Source of the DNA: Pseudomonas sp.
GTDB lineage: Bacteria > Pseudomonadota > Gammaproteobacteria > Pseudomonadales > Pseudomonadaceae
Assembly (NCBI RefSeq): GCF_030147005.1
Contig: NZ_JASLAW010000095.1
Location: 62,001 to 126,000, forward strand
DNA length: 64,000 nucleotides
Direction: 5' to 3'
Part shown: positions 34,856 to 43,982 of the stretch, in pieces
Numbering within the stretch: the first letter of the stretch is position 1
Layout: every line of letters begins with the position of its first letter
The notes under the pieces: model-generated
Told to the model about the DNA's origin: nothing
What the model saw: only the letters and a program-made list of their open reading frames with translations
The model's database searches: none
Made by a program: the position numbers and the translations under genes

Positions 34856-37285
34856 ATGTCCCGCACGCTAGACACTTTGTTGCGCCCCAGCCTGTTAGCC
34901 GTGGCGATCGCCCTGGGCGCTCCGCTGGTCAGCACCGCGCTGATCGCCGCCGAACAGGCCACCAACGTGCGCGCCTACAACCTGCCGGCAGCACCGCTGG
35001 CCTCCACCTTGAACCAGATCGCCAGCCAGGCCGGCCTCGCGCTCACGCTCAACCCGTCACTCGCCTCGGGCAAAACCTCGGCACCGGTCAAGGGCCAGTT
35101 CGATGCGCAGGGCGCATTGCGTGAAGCGTTGCGGGGGACGGGGTTGCAGCTGGAGCAGAGCAGCGCCGGGACGTTCACCCTGGTGGCAACGCCGGACGGT
35201 GTGGTGGCGTTGCCGGAAACCAGCATTATCGGGCAGGGCAATTATGAGAGTGCCTGGGGGCCGGTGGAGGGCTACCTGGCCAAGCGCACCGCCGCCGGCA
35301 GCAAGACCGACACCGCGCTGGTCGAGGCGCCACGTTCGATCTCGGTGGCCACCCGCGAGCAAATGCAGGATCGCAACGTGCAGAACCTCGACGACGCGGT
35401 CAAATACATGCCCGGCATCGTGTCCGCCAGCTACGGCAGCGACACCCGCTATGACTGGATGCGTGTACGCGGTTTCGAGCCCACCCAGTTCCTCGATGGG
35501 TTGCCGCTGCCCCGTGGCGTATACGCCAACCCGAAAGCCGAAACCTGGAACCTTGACCGCCTCGCCCTGCTGCGCGGCCCGGCCTCCTCGGTCTACGGCC
35601 AGACCCCGCCGGGCGGCCTGCTGGACATGGTCAGCCGCCGTCCCAGCGCGGAATCGAGCCACGCTATCCAGGTGCAATACGGCAGTGACAACCACCGCCA
35701 GATCAATTTCGAAAGCACTGGCAAGATCGATGATGAGGGCCAGTTTCTTTACAGCGTTGGCGGCGTAGTACGCGATGCCGGTACCCAGGTCGATCACATC
35801 GACAACAAGCGCTACAACATCGCGCCGAGCCTGACTTGGAATATCGATACCGACACCAAGCTGACGTTGCTATCGCAGTTCACCCGTGACGATACCGGTG
35901 CCACCAGCCAGTTCCTGCCGATCCAGGGCACCAAAATCAAATCGCCATTGGGTGACATTTCCCACCATAAAAACCTGGGCGATCCTGACTACGAATTCTA
36001 TGACCGAACTTACTACGCTCTAGGCTATGCCTTCGAACACCGTTTCAACGACACCTGGCAGTTCAAGCAGAACCTGCGCTACACCAAGTCGGAACTGGCT
36101 TTCCAGCAATTGACAGTGGGCTCATTCGCCTTCTCGCCAGCGGACGCGGCCGGCAATATCAGCCGCTCGTCGACCAACGTGAACGAGGACATCGGCCAGT
36201 TCGCGGTGGATAACAATTTCCAGGCGGATTTCGCCACGGGCGATATCCGCCACACGTTGCTGCTTGGCCTGGATCACCAGCGCACCGATACCTCATACCT
36301 GTCGATTTTTGGTCCCGCCGGAACGATCAACATCTTCAATCCGATCAATACCCAGCCGGTCGTGCGGCCAGCGCGCTCCACGGCGTTCTATGACTACGAC
36401 CAGAAAACCATCCAGACCGGCCTCTACGTGCAGGACCAGATGGCGCTGGACAACTGGCGCCTGACCCTGGGCGGCCGCGAAGACTGGGTGCACCAGGGCA
36501 CCACGTACTTCAACAAGAACGATGCGACCAACACCGATCGCAGCAAGAACTTCAGTGGCAACGCGGCGCTGAGTTACGTGTTCGACTCGGGCTTCGTACC
36601 GTATATCTCCTACGCCGAATCGTTCCAACCGGCGAGCAACGCCAGCGTCTCCCCCACCGAGTCGTATAAACCCACCGAGGGCAAGCAGTGGGAGCTGGGG
36701 ATCAAGTACCAACCACCGGGCTCGAACACGCTGCTGAGTGCGGCGGTGTATGACCTCACCCAGAAAAACGTGCTAGTCACCAGCTTCCAGTCCGGCGGCG
36801 TGTCACTCACCGACCAGACCGGCGAAGTAAAGGTCAAGGGCCTGGAGCTGGAAGCCATCTCTGACGTCACCGAAAACCTCAAGGTGATCGCGGCGTATAC
36901 CCTGGCCAAATCCGAAGTGCAAAAAGGCGATTTCAAAGGCAACCGCCTGCAGCTGATGCCCAACCAGCAAGCCTCGCTGTGGACCGACTACACCTGGCAC
37001 ACCGGCGCGCTCGACGGTTTCGGCATCGGCTTTGGCGCCCGCTACACCGGCAACACCTATGGCGACCAGGCCAACACCTGGTCCGGCAAAGCCAACGCCT
37101 ATACCGTGTTCGACGGCGCCGTGCACTATGACCTCGGCCGCCTGGACAACAGCCTTAAAGGCGCGTCGGTGAAAGTGAACGCGACCAACCTGTTCAACAA
37201 GGACTACATTTCCACCTGTGACGGTTCCTATTGCTACTTCGGCGACCAACGCAGCGTCGTCGCCAGCGCCACGTACCAGTGGTAA
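34856..37285 (+). CDS. TonB-dependent siderophore receptor with STN signalling domain (FoxA-like)
   Basis: This 809-residue outer-membrane receptor has a signal peptide (to about residue 33), an STN domain (~37-115) that contacts FecR, a plug domain (~145-250, with V-E-A-P-R-S-I-S-V-A-T and G-G-L-L-D-M-V-S-R-R-P) and a 22-strand barrel ending in aromatic W. ATG 34856 has AGGAG 6 nt upstream. The order sigma-FecR-receptor-PepSY protein matches the P. aeruginosa foxIRAB ferrioxamine locus as I recall it, but the ligand is not proven here. Confidence 0.9.
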   Translation: MSRTLDTLLRPSLLAVAIALGAPLVSTALIAAEQATNVRAYNLPAAPLASTLNQIASQAGLALTLNPSLASGKTSAPVKGQFDAQGALREALRGTGLQLEQSSAGTFTLVATPDGVVALPETSIIGQGNYESAWGPVEGYLAKRTAAGSKTDTALVEAPRSISVATREQMQDRNVQNLDDAVKYMPGIVSASYGSDTRYDWMRVRGFEPTQFLDGLPLPRGVYANPKAETWNLDRLALLRGPASSVYGQTPPGGLLDMVSRRPSAESSHAIQVQYGSDNHRQINFESTGKIDDEGQFLYSVGGVVRDAGTQVDHIDNKRYNIAPSLTWNIDTDTKLTLLSQFTRDDTGATSQFLPIQGTKIKSPLGDISHHKNLGDPDYEFYDRTYYALGYAFEHRFNDTWQFKQNLRYTKSELAFQQLTVGSFAFSPADAAGNISRSSTNVNEDIGQFAVDNNFQADFATGDIRHTLLLGLDHQRTDTSYLSIFGPAGTINIFNPINTQPVVRPARSTAFYDYDQKTIQTGLYVQDQMALDNWRLTLGGREDWVHQGTTYFNKNDATNTDRSKNFSGNAALSYVFDSGFVPYISYAESFQPASNASVSPTESYKPTEGKQWELGIKYQPPGSNTLLSAAVYDLTQKNVLVTSFQSGGVSLTDQTGEVKVKGLELEAISDVTENLKVIAAYTLAKSEVQKGDFKGNRLQLMPNQQASLWTDYTWHTGALDGFGIGFGARYTGNTYGDQANTWSGKANAYTVFDGAVHYDLGRLDNSLKGASVKVNATNLFNKDYISTCDGSYCYFGDQRSVVASATYQW

Positions 37286-37348
37286 TCGGCTGAGTTAACA
37301 ACCAGGCCGTCCCACAGGGGCGGCTTTGGTGTGTCTGAAGGCTAGAAC

Positions 37349-38452
37349 ATGAAAAGCAAAACCATCCGCCGCTGGTCCTTCATCCACACCTGGACCAGCC
37401 TGATCTGCACCGTATTCCTGCTCCTGCTCGCCCTTACCGGCCTGCCGCTGGTGTTTCACCACGAGATCGACCACCTGCTGGGCAACGAACCCGAGCTCAA
37501 GCAAATGCCGGCCGACACGCCGCAGCTCAATCTCGAGCAACTGGTGGCCAAGGCCCAGGCCCATCGCCCCGGCGAGGCCATGCAGTACCTGGCCTGGGAC
37601 GAGGACGACAAGAACGGTGTGGTCGCGATCATGGCCGCCACGGCCGGCACCGAGCCGAATGCGTCCCACACCTTCATGCTCGATGCCCGTACCGGCGAAG
37701 CGGTGCAGATGCCGTCAGCCAATGGCGGGCTCACCCTGTTCCTGCTGCGCCTGCATGTGGACATGTTCGCCGGGCTGCCGGGCAAGCTGTTGCTCGCGTT
37801 CATGGGCCTGCTGTTTGTGCTGGCAATTATCTCGGGCACGGTGCTGTACCTGCCGTTCATGCGCCGCTTGAAGTTCGCCACCGTGCGCCAGGACAAATCC
37901 ACTCGCCTGCGCTGGCTCGACCTGCACAACCTGATCGGCGTGGTCACCCTGACCTGGGCACTGGTGGTGGGCGTGACCGGCGTGATCAGCGCCTGCGCCG
38001 ACCTGATCATCGCCGCCTGGCGCCAGGACAGCCTCGGCGCCATGATCGAACCTTATAAAAACGCACCGCCGCTGACCCAGCGCGCACCCGCCAGCGAATT
38101 GCTGAGCATCGCCGCCCGCGCCGCGCCCGGCATGCAACCGGACTTTATCGCCTTCCCCGGCACGCGCTTCTCCAGCGAGCATCACTACGCCGTGTTCATG
38201 AAGGGCACTACCCACCTCACCTCCCACCTGCTCACCCCCGTATTGATCGACGCCAGCACCCTGGCCGTGACCGCCGTCGCCGAACGGCCCTGGTACATGG
38301 ACGCCATGGGCATGTCCCAGCCGCTGCACTTCGGCGACTACGGCGGCATGCCGATGAAAATCCTCTGGGCGCTGCTGGATGTGCTGACCATCATTGTGTT
38401 GATCAGCGGGATTTATCTATGGATTGTGCGGCGCAAGGCGGGCAAGCCATGA
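37349..38452 (+). CDS. PepSY-domain inner-membrane protein (FoxB/siderophore-reductase type)
   Basis: This 367-residue protein has four strong membrane helices (about residues 13-35, 147-168, 193-215 and 338-360) framing two periplasmic PepSY parts. Conserved His residues (F-I-H-T-W at the start, F-H-H-E-I-D-H, L-H-V-D-M, D-L-H-N) suit haem or metal binding in ferric-siderophore reduction. It follows the receptor by 63 bp and overlaps the next small gene by 4 bp (ATGA). Confidence 0.88.
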   Translation: MKSKTIRRWSFIHTWTSLICTVFLLLLALTGLPLVFHHEIDHLLGNEPELKQMPADTPQLNLEQLVAKAQAHRPGEAMQYLAWDEDDKNGVVAIMAATAGTEPNASHTFMLDARTGEAVQMPSANGGLTLFLLRLHVDMFAGLPGKLLLAFMGLLFVLAIISGTVLYLPFMRRLKFATVRQDKSTRLRWLDLHNLIGVVTLTWALVVGVTGVISACADLIIAAWRQDSLGAMIEPYKNAPPLTQRAPASELLSIAARAAPGMQPDFIAFPGTRFSSEHHYAVFMKGTTHLTSHLLTPVLIDASTLAVTAVAERPWYMDAMGMSQPLHFGDYGGMPMKILWALLDVLTIIVLISGIYLWIVRRKAGKP

Positions 38453-38625
38453 AGCCCAGGCAGTCGAGTTTCTGGAAGGTGTTCGGCATTCCACTGGGGA
38501 TTGCCCTGCTCAGCGCCGCCGGGTTATTTGCCGCGCTGCTGGGGGATGGGTGGTGGGATTCGTTGAGTTGGATGGGGTTGGGAATACCGGCACTTATCGC
38601 AGGTTTCGCATTATTGCGACGCTAG
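38449..38625 (+). CDS. Small two-helix membrane protein of the iron-uptake unit
   Basis: This 58-residue peptide has two hydrophobic segments (V-F-G-I-P-L-G-I-A-L-L-S-A-A-G and G-L-G-I-P-A-L-I-A-G-F-A-L-L) joined by a Trp-rich loop (D-G-W-W-D-S-L-S-W). It overlaps the PepSY gene (ATGA), so it is coupled to it. I do not recognise a named family; a helper of the reductase is plausible. Confidence 0.75.
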   Translation: MKPRQSSFWKVFGIPLGIALLSAAGLFAALLGDGWWDSLSWMGLGIPALIAGFALLRR

Positions 38626-38635
38626 TGGTTGCAGG

Positions 38636-38663
38636 GCAGGCTACCGAATCACGGTAGGCCTGC
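38636..38663 (+). terminator. Hairpin after the iron-uptake unit
   Basis: GCAGGCTACCG and CGGTAGGCCTGC form an 11-bp stem with one bulged base and a 5-nt loop. No T run follows. It separates the iron unit from the convergent gene ending at 38682. Confidence 0.45.
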
Positions 38664-38681
38664 GATCAGCAAATGAACCTA

Positions 38682-39890
38682 TCAGGGGCGCTTCCAAGGA
38701 TTGGGGACATACTTAACGCCCAAGCCCTCGAACTGGTCCTTGCCCCAGGCCGCGCTGAAGGAAATATGCTTACCCGATCTCGTTTTCGCAGAGCTGTCCA
38801 GCAAATGTCGATGTACCGCATCGGCAGGGATGGATTCATCTCCCAGCACATTCAACAATTTATCGAAGGGAATGGAGTTGGCGTCGGCCTCTCCAGCAGG
38901 TAGCCCCTGATTGACACGAACGTGAACATGCAACCCAGCTGTCGCGTCACCATAAATAGGAAAGTGCAGATACATTTGCACCTTGTCCTTTCCAGGCTCA
39001 AACCCGTAAACATCCTGCAAATTCTTGAGGCTCATCTCTCGAAACTCTTTGAACATGGGCAGGTGTTCCTTGCGCACATCCAGCGGCGTCACGATAAAAG
39101 GCGAGCCCGTGCGTTTGTTGTACTCAGCAACCGTGTCGCGCTGATCAACGCCTTTTGCAGGCAGCTCCTGCGGGCCAAACAGTTTTCGGAACGACTCCCG
39201 CCCTTCAAACGTCTGAGGGGGCACCCAATAGCCCACCAGGGCAAAGCCGGAAGTGTCACGTGTCTCCTGTGTCACCTTGCCTGGTTCAGCAAATGCCTCT
39301 GCATGGCCTTTGATGTACTTCACATTGGGCATCAGCATCATCGAACCGACTGAGCTGAAACGGGTGGCAGGGAACTGCTCGGGATGTTTTAGAAACGCCT
39401 GATATTTCGAGTCATTTTCATTGGTGAAAAAGCCATGAATGAATTCCGGCAGGATTTTTTTATCTTGATAGCGCGCGATTCGCTCATGCATGCTCGCCGG
39501 TTCTACCAGGCCCACCTGCGCCGTGTCGTACTTGGAGGCGGAGTGGGTTGACACTTTCGCGGCGCTCGAATTAAGCGAACGATCAACAGGTGGGCGATCA
39601 GTGAAGTCTGATGTCTTCTTAAGCGCAGTCGGACTCAACCCGGCACTCGAAATCCGCTGCTTCTTGAGGAGTGCTTGCCACCGCCCGCCATCATTGAGCG
39701 AAGCCAAGTCGTACTGGTCGTGAGATTTGGGGTAGCTACGCGGATCGGTCTGAAGCGCAACCTGCGCGTTTTCAGTGGGCGTCTTGACATGCTCCGCCTC
39801 CCAACTGCCTTTAGCACGCGTCGTAAGAACGAGCACCGGAGGTATCAAAGTGGGAGGCAGCGCTGGAAGAGTGCTCTGAATCGTCAACAT
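38682..39890 (-). CDS. Putative DcpS-like HIT-superfamily hydrolase with long N-terminal extension
   Basis: This 402-residue protein is uncharacterised. From about 264 to 360 it reads like the catalytic part of eukaryotic scavenger decapping enzyme DcpS: H-L-P-M-F-K-E-F-R, then V-Q-M-Y-L-H309-F-P, a G-L-H321-V-H323-V-R strand and L-L-N-V-L-G-D-E. In the HIT pattern H-x-H-x-H the first His would be Gly319; the presumed nucleophile H321 and third H323 are kept. The first ~130 residues are Ser/Pro-rich with no acidic residue before position 31 and no membrane helix. Base composition looks lower in GC than the neighbours. AGGAG precedes the ATG by 8 nt. The family call is from pattern memory. Confidence 0.6.
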   Translation of the reverse strand: MLTIQSTLPALPPTLIPPVLVLTTRAKGSWEAEHVKTPTENAQVALQTDPRSYPKSHDQYDLASLNDGGRWQALLKKQRISSAGLSPTALKKTSDFTDRPPVDRSLNSSAAKVSTHSASKYDTAQVGLVEPASMHERIARYQDKKILPEFIHGFFTNENDSKYQAFLKHPEQFPATRFSSVGSMMLMPNVKYIKGHAEAFAEPGKVTQETRDTSGFALVGYWVPPQTFEGRESFRKLFGPQELPAKGVDQRDTVAEYNKRTGSPFIVTPLDVRKEHLPMFKEFREMSLKNLQDVYGFEPGKDKVQMYLHFPIYGDATAGLHVHVRVNQGLPAGEADANSIPFDKLLNVLGDESIPADAVHRHLLDSSAKTRSGKHISFSAAWGKDQFEGLGVKYVPNPWKRP

Positions 39891-40015
39891 AGTAAAAACT
39901 CCTGATGAATACTATGAGTTGCCGCCTCACTCTAACGAAGTCATCCCTACGGGGGCCTTGGGCCAAATCCTGAGAAGGCCAAGAAAAAGCCTTTAACCAC
40001 CAAACTACTTCGAGA

Positions 40016-40651
40016 ATGTGCATGTCCCTAGCCAGCCTGACGTTATTCCACAATCCCGCTTCGCCGTTCGTGCGCAAAGTGCGCGTGCTGCTGATCGAAA
40101 CCGACCAGCAAGACCGCGTCGCCCTGCACGCCTGTATGCCCACCCCCGTCAACCCGGACGCACATGTGTTGCAAGGCAACCCGGTGGGCAAGATCCCCGC
40201 CCTGCGCCTGGCCGACGGCACAGTGCTGCATGACAGCCGCGTGATCCTCGACTACTTCGACCACCAGCACGTCGGCAACCCGCTGATCCCCCGCGACGGC
40301 TCGGCCCGCTGGCGCCGCCTGACCCTGGCCTCGATGGCCGACGGGATCATGGATGCCGCCGTGCTGGTGCGCTACGAAACCGCGATGCGCCCGGTGGAGA
40401 AGCACTGGGACCAGTGGCTGGACGAGCAGCGCAACAAGATGCGTCGCGCCCTCGCGGAGCTGGAACAAGACGCCATCGCCGAACTGGCCAGCCACTTCGA
40501 CATCGCCGCCATCAGCGTAGCCTGTGCCCTGGGTTATCTGGACTTCCGTCACCCGGACCTGCAATGGCGCGCCGATAACCCCAAGCTTGCCGCCTGGTAC
40601 GCCGAGGTCAGCCAGCGGCCGTCGATGCAGCAGACCCAGCCCCCCATCTAA
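40016..40651 (+). CDS. Glutathione S-transferase family protein
   Basis: This 211-residue protein has an N-terminal thioredoxin-like GST domain (L-F-H-N-P-A-S-P-F-V-R-K-V-R-V, with N-P-V-G-K-I-P-A-L and D-S-R-V-I-L-D-Y-F for glutathione) and a helical C-terminal domain. The start could be ATG 40016 or ATG 40022. Its last 8 codons (from 40627) belong to the first unit of the tandem REP array that follows, so its C-terminal tail has been copied downstream. Confidence 0.9.
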   Translation: MCMSLASLTLFHNPASPFVRKVRVLLIETDQQDRVALHACMPTPVNPDAHVLQGNPVGKIPALRLADGTVLHDSRVILDYFDHQHVGNPLIPRDGSARWRRLTLASMADGIMDAAVLVRYETAMRPVEKHWDQWLDEQRNKMRRALAELEQDAIAELASHFDIAAISVACALGYLDFRHPDLQWRADNPKLAAWYAEVSQRPSMQQTQPPI

Positions 40652-41060
40652 AACCCACCGCCAGCTCCCGTGCAACCGGACCTACCGTGGCGAGGGAGCT
40701 TGCTCCCGCTGCCTGCGCAGCAGACCCCGGCCCCCGTCCAAACCCACCGCCAGCTCCCGTGAAACCGGACCTACTGTGGCGAGGGAGCTTGCTCCCGCTG
40801 CCTGCGCAGCAACCCCAGCCCCCCCGTCTAAAACCCACCGCCAGCTCCCGTGAAACCGGACCTACCGTGGCGAGGGAGCTTGCTCCCGCTGCCTACGCAG
40901 CAACCCCAGCCCCCCGTCTAAAACCCACCGCCAGCTCCCGTGAAACCGGACCTACTGTGGCGAGGGAGCTTGCTCCCGCTGTCTGCGCAGCAGACCCCGG
41001 CTTTTTGGGAGCGCTTCGCCCCCCCAGCGCAAGCAAGCTTGCTTGCCACTGCACGCTCGC
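40627..41060. repeat. Tandem array of four ~90-bp REP-containing units that includes the gst 3' end
   Basis: Copies of GCAGCA(GA)CCC...TCTAAAACCCACCG...GTGGCGAGGGAGCTTGCTCCCGCTG begin at 40627, 40717, 40806 and 40897, with a fifth start at 40987 that runs into a different REP arm. The period is 89-91 bp. The first unit begins inside gst and contains its stop codon; later units repeat the stop context. The 484-bp gap to creD holds nothing else. Confidence 0.85.
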
Positions 41061-41135
41061 GCCTGCAAGCGGCGACGGTATGATTGAGCATATCGACCAT
41101 CCTGGCCCGCATTTGCCGATCTTCGCGCAGCCCGA

Positions 41136-42491
41136 TCATTGCCCCTCCTCCACGACCGCCTTGCGCTTGCCCACCCCATACCAATCCAGTTTGCGCGTCA
41201 GCACCATCACCGTGCCCAGCAGGCCGAACAGCAGCAACGAGCCCATCAGCAACGCGTAATCCTCGGCACTCAACAGCCCGTACAGCAAGCCATACAACGC
41301 CGCCAACCCCACCGAAAAACCCAGGCCGTGGGCCACGCTGCGCAGCACATGGCACACGTAAAACCCGATCAACAACACGCAGGCACTGGCCGATATCAGG
41401 TACGCCAGGGCAAAGCCCAGGTGTTCGGACAACGACAACAACAGCAGGTAGAAGAACGCCAGCGCAACGCCCACCAACGCGTACTGAATCGGGTGCACCG
41501 CCAGGCTCTTGAGCACCTCGAACAGGAAGAAACCGGCGAAGGTCAGGGCGATGAACAGCAGCGCGTATTTGATCGCGCGGTCGCTCTTGAGGTACTGGTC
41601 CACCGGGTCAATGAAGTTCACACCGAAGCTGCGGTCGGTGAAGTCTTCACAGCCTTGGCGGTCCAGACAGGTTTGCAGGGCTTGTTCGAGGTTGGTGGAG
41701 AAAAACGAGGTCTGCCACTGGGCGGTAAAGCCTTTGTCGGTCACCTGCCGTTGCGCCGGCAGGAAGTTGCCGATAAAACTCGGGTGCGGCCAGTTCGAAG
41801 CGAGCGAGACCTGGCTGGTCTTGCCCACCGGCACCACTTGCAGTTGTTCGGTGCCCTGCAGGCGCAGGTCGAAGGCGAAATCCACGGCGACGGGTTTCCG
41901 GCTGTCCTGCTCCGGCAGCAGCACATGCACGCCCTCGCCCAGCCAATCCACCTGAGAGCCCGGCGAGAACGCCAGGCGCTGATCGCCCAGCTCCAGCTTC
42001 AGCGCATTTTCGATGCCCCGGATATCACTGATGCCCACCGCCAGAAACGCCGGTTCGAACCGGTAATCGGCGAAGTTTTCCGTGATGCCCAATTGCGCAG
42101 GCAACTCGAAACGCCCACTGATGCGGTTGTCGGCATGGAACAACCGCGCCTGGTAAATGCCCCGTGCACGCAGCTCGGTCTGCACCTGGCCGTCGAGTTC
42201 GAAACGCTCCGGCAGGAAATACAAACGCCCGCGTTCCTCACGGGTTTCTTCGTAGCGCTTGTTGAGTTTTTCGTTGAGCTTCCACTCGCGCACCGTCTTG
42301 CGATACGGCACCACCATCACCGGCCCGGTGAGGCGTTGCGCGAAGCTTGAGCTGCGGGCGATGTCCATCAATACGCCGTCGCGCATGTTCTGGCGGTCGC
42401 TGATGATGCCGTTGATCATCAGCAATGGAATCAGCAACAGCAGGATCAGTAGCGCAATCGCGCCAAGTTTGAAAAGCAGGCTGCGGTTCAT
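41136..42491 (-). CDS. creD: Inner-membrane protein CreD
   Basis: CreD (451 residues) has an N-terminal helix, a ~260-residue periplasmic domain and five or six C-terminal helices (from Y-A-L-L-F-I-A-L-T-F-A-G-F-F-L-F-E). Family segments include M-R-D-G-V-L-M-D-I-A-R-S-S, S-F-I-G-N-F-L-P and F-G-V-N-F-I-D-P-V-D-Q-Y. It is the output protein of the CreBC two-component system, involved in envelope integrity and beta-lactam response. It follows creC by 51 bp; I did not find a clear TTCAC-N6-TTCAC cre tag upstream. Confidence 0.94.
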   Translation of the reverse strand: MNRSLLFKLGAIALLILLLLIPLLMINGIISDRQNMRDGVLMDIARSSSFAQRLTGPVMVVPYRKTVREWKLNEKLNKRYEETREERGRLYFLPERFELDGQVQTELRARGIYQARLFHADNRISGRFELPAQLGITENFADYRFEPAFLAVGISDIRGIENALKLELGDQRLAFSPGSQVDWLGEGVHVLLPEQDSRKPVAVDFAFDLRLQGTEQLQVVPVGKTSQVSLASNWPHPSFIGNFLPAQRQVTDKGFTAQWQTSFFSTNLEQALQTCLDRQGCEDFTDRSFGVNFIDPVDQYLKSDRAIKYALLFIALTFAGFFLFEVLKSLAVHPIQYALVGVALAFFYLLLLSLSEHLGFALAYLISASACVLLIGFYVCHVLRSVAHGLGFSVGLAALYGLLYGLLSAEDYALLMGSLLLFGLLGTVMVLTRKLDWYGVGKRKAVVEEGQ

Positions 42492-42542
42492 GGGGCTCTC
42501 CCTGTTTTGATAAGGGGAGTCTGGGCAGCCTGTGTGGGCGAT

Positions 42543-43982
42543 TTATGTGGGCTTTGTGGAGATTGTGTGCAGATGCAGCACCGCCTGCACGCCGCCAGGC
42601 ACATTGCCGATGTGCAGCGCACCGCCGTGCAGCTTCACCACTTCTTCGACAAAGTTAAGGCCCAGGCCGGTACTTTTGCGGCCGCTGGCCGGGCGTGGCA
42701 GGGAATAGAAGCGCTCGCTCAGGCGTGGCAAAGCGTAGTCCGGAATCGGCGCGGCCTGGTTGAACAGGCTTACTCGAACGTCATTGCTCAGCACCTGCGC
42801 ACTGAACCGCAGCTCGCCGCCGGGCGGGGTGAAATCCAGGGCGTTGTCCAGCAGGTTGCCCAGGGCCTGGCGCAGCAGGAAGGGTTCGCCAAACACCTTC
42901 ACATCGGTGGCAATCGCCTGCTCGACGTGCAAACCGGCGCCTTCGATCCGCGCACACTGGGCGTTGAGCACATCCTCCACTAAGGCCGCCAACGGGATGC
43001 TCGACTGCTCTTCCAGCCCCTGGCGTTGCTCCACCTGCGCCAGGTTCAGCAACCGCTCGATCAACTGCTGCAGGCGCGCGCTTTCGCTGTCGATATTGCC
43101 GACAAAACGCTGCTGCTGTTCGCGGCTCATGTCGCCCTGCAACAACTCCGCCGCGCCGCGAATGGCCGCCAGCGGGCTTTTCAGTTCGTGGGTCAGGGTG
43201 TGCACGTAGTGTTCGACATAGGCTTTGCCCTCCAACTGGGTGCGCATGTGCTCGACAGCGGTGGACAGTTGCTTGAGCTCGCCGCCCCGGTAATGCGGCA
43301 ACTCCGCTCGACGGCCTTCGCTGACGGCCTCGGCATAGGCGGTCAAGCGTCTCAGGGCGACGCTCAGCCACCATGACAACAGGGCGCCCAGCAGCAGGCC
43401 CAGAATGACCAGCCCGGCGCCGTACCACAGCAGGCGTCGCTCGGTGCGGTCGACGTAGGGTTGCAACGAGCTATTGGGCTTGGCCACGGTGACCACGCCG
43501 ATAATCCGGCCGTTGTCGCGAATCGGCGCGCCCACGTGCATCACCGAAGAGGTCGGGTCGTCCGGTTCGCCGCGGGTGGAACGCGCGCCATATTCGCCGC
43601 GCAGGGTCAGGTACACGTCGTTCCATTTGGAATAGTCCTGGCCCACCGCTTCACCAGCGGAATCGAGCAATACCGTGCCCTGGGTGTCGGTGACATAGAT
43701 GCGGTGGTTGACCTGGTTCTTGGGCAGGCCCCAAATCACCGCCCCCGGCTGACGGTTGCCATAAGCCTTGAGCAACTGCGGCCAGTCGCTCTGGCCGAGG
43801 GTGCCGTTCTTCACGTCATTGCGCAGGATTTCGGCGAGCAGGTTGGCGGTGTCCACCAGGGTTTCTTCGGTGGACTGGCGTACGCCGGGGCGGATTTCCT
43901 TCATCACCGTGTTGAGCACAAAGTAGCCGGTCAGGCCGATGAACAACGCGTACACCAGGAAAATCCGCAGCCCCAGGCGCAT
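42543..43982 (-). CDS. creC: Sensor histidine kinase CreC
   Basis: CreC (479 residues) has an N-terminal helix (~7-27), a periplasmic/PAS-like sensor region, a second helix (~185-205), HAMP, the phosphoacceptor His in T-L-T-H-E-L-K-S-P-L-A-A-I-R-G, and an ATPase domain (N-L-L-D-N-A-L-D-F-T-P, G-L-G-L-N-F-V). Its start overlaps the creB stop by 1 bp (TGATG), so kinase and regulator are co-translated. Confidence 0.94.
   Translation of the reverse strand: MRLGLRIFLVYALFIGLTGYFVLNTVMKEIRPGVRQSTEETLVDTANLLAEILRNDVKNGTLGQSDWPQLLKAYGNRQPGAVIWGLPKNQVNHRIYVTDTQGTVLLDSAGEAVGQDYSKWNDVYLTLRGEYGARSTRGEPDDPTSSVMHVGAPIRDNGRIIGVVTVAKPNSSLQPYVDRTERRLLWYGAGLVILGLLLGALLSWWLSVALRRLTAYAEAVSEGRRAELPHYRGGELKQLSTAVEHMRTQLEGKAYVEHYVHTLTHELKSPLAAIRGAAELLQGDMSREQQQRFVGNIDSESARLQQLIERLLNLAQVEQRQGLEEQSSIPLAALVEDVLNAQCARIEGAGLHVEQAIATDVKVFGEPFLLRQALGNLLDNALDFTPPGGELRFSAQVLSNDVRVSLFNQAAPIPDYALPRLSERFYSLPRPASGRKSTGLGLNFVEEVVKLHGGALHIGNVPGGVQAVLHLHTISTKPT

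Noticed and set aside
39891..40015. HrpL-type promoter (GGAACC-N15/16-CCAC) for the DcpS-like gene
   Set aside because: Looked for on the minus strand and not found, so type III secretion control is not supported by the promoter.
40627..41060. Possible CRISPR array
   Set aside because: The repeated unit is the whole ~90 bp including a REP palindrome, with no unique spacers and no cas genes.
42492..42542. CreB-binding tag TTCAC-N6-TTCAC before creD
   Set aside because: No such pair found in the creC-creD gap or near creB.
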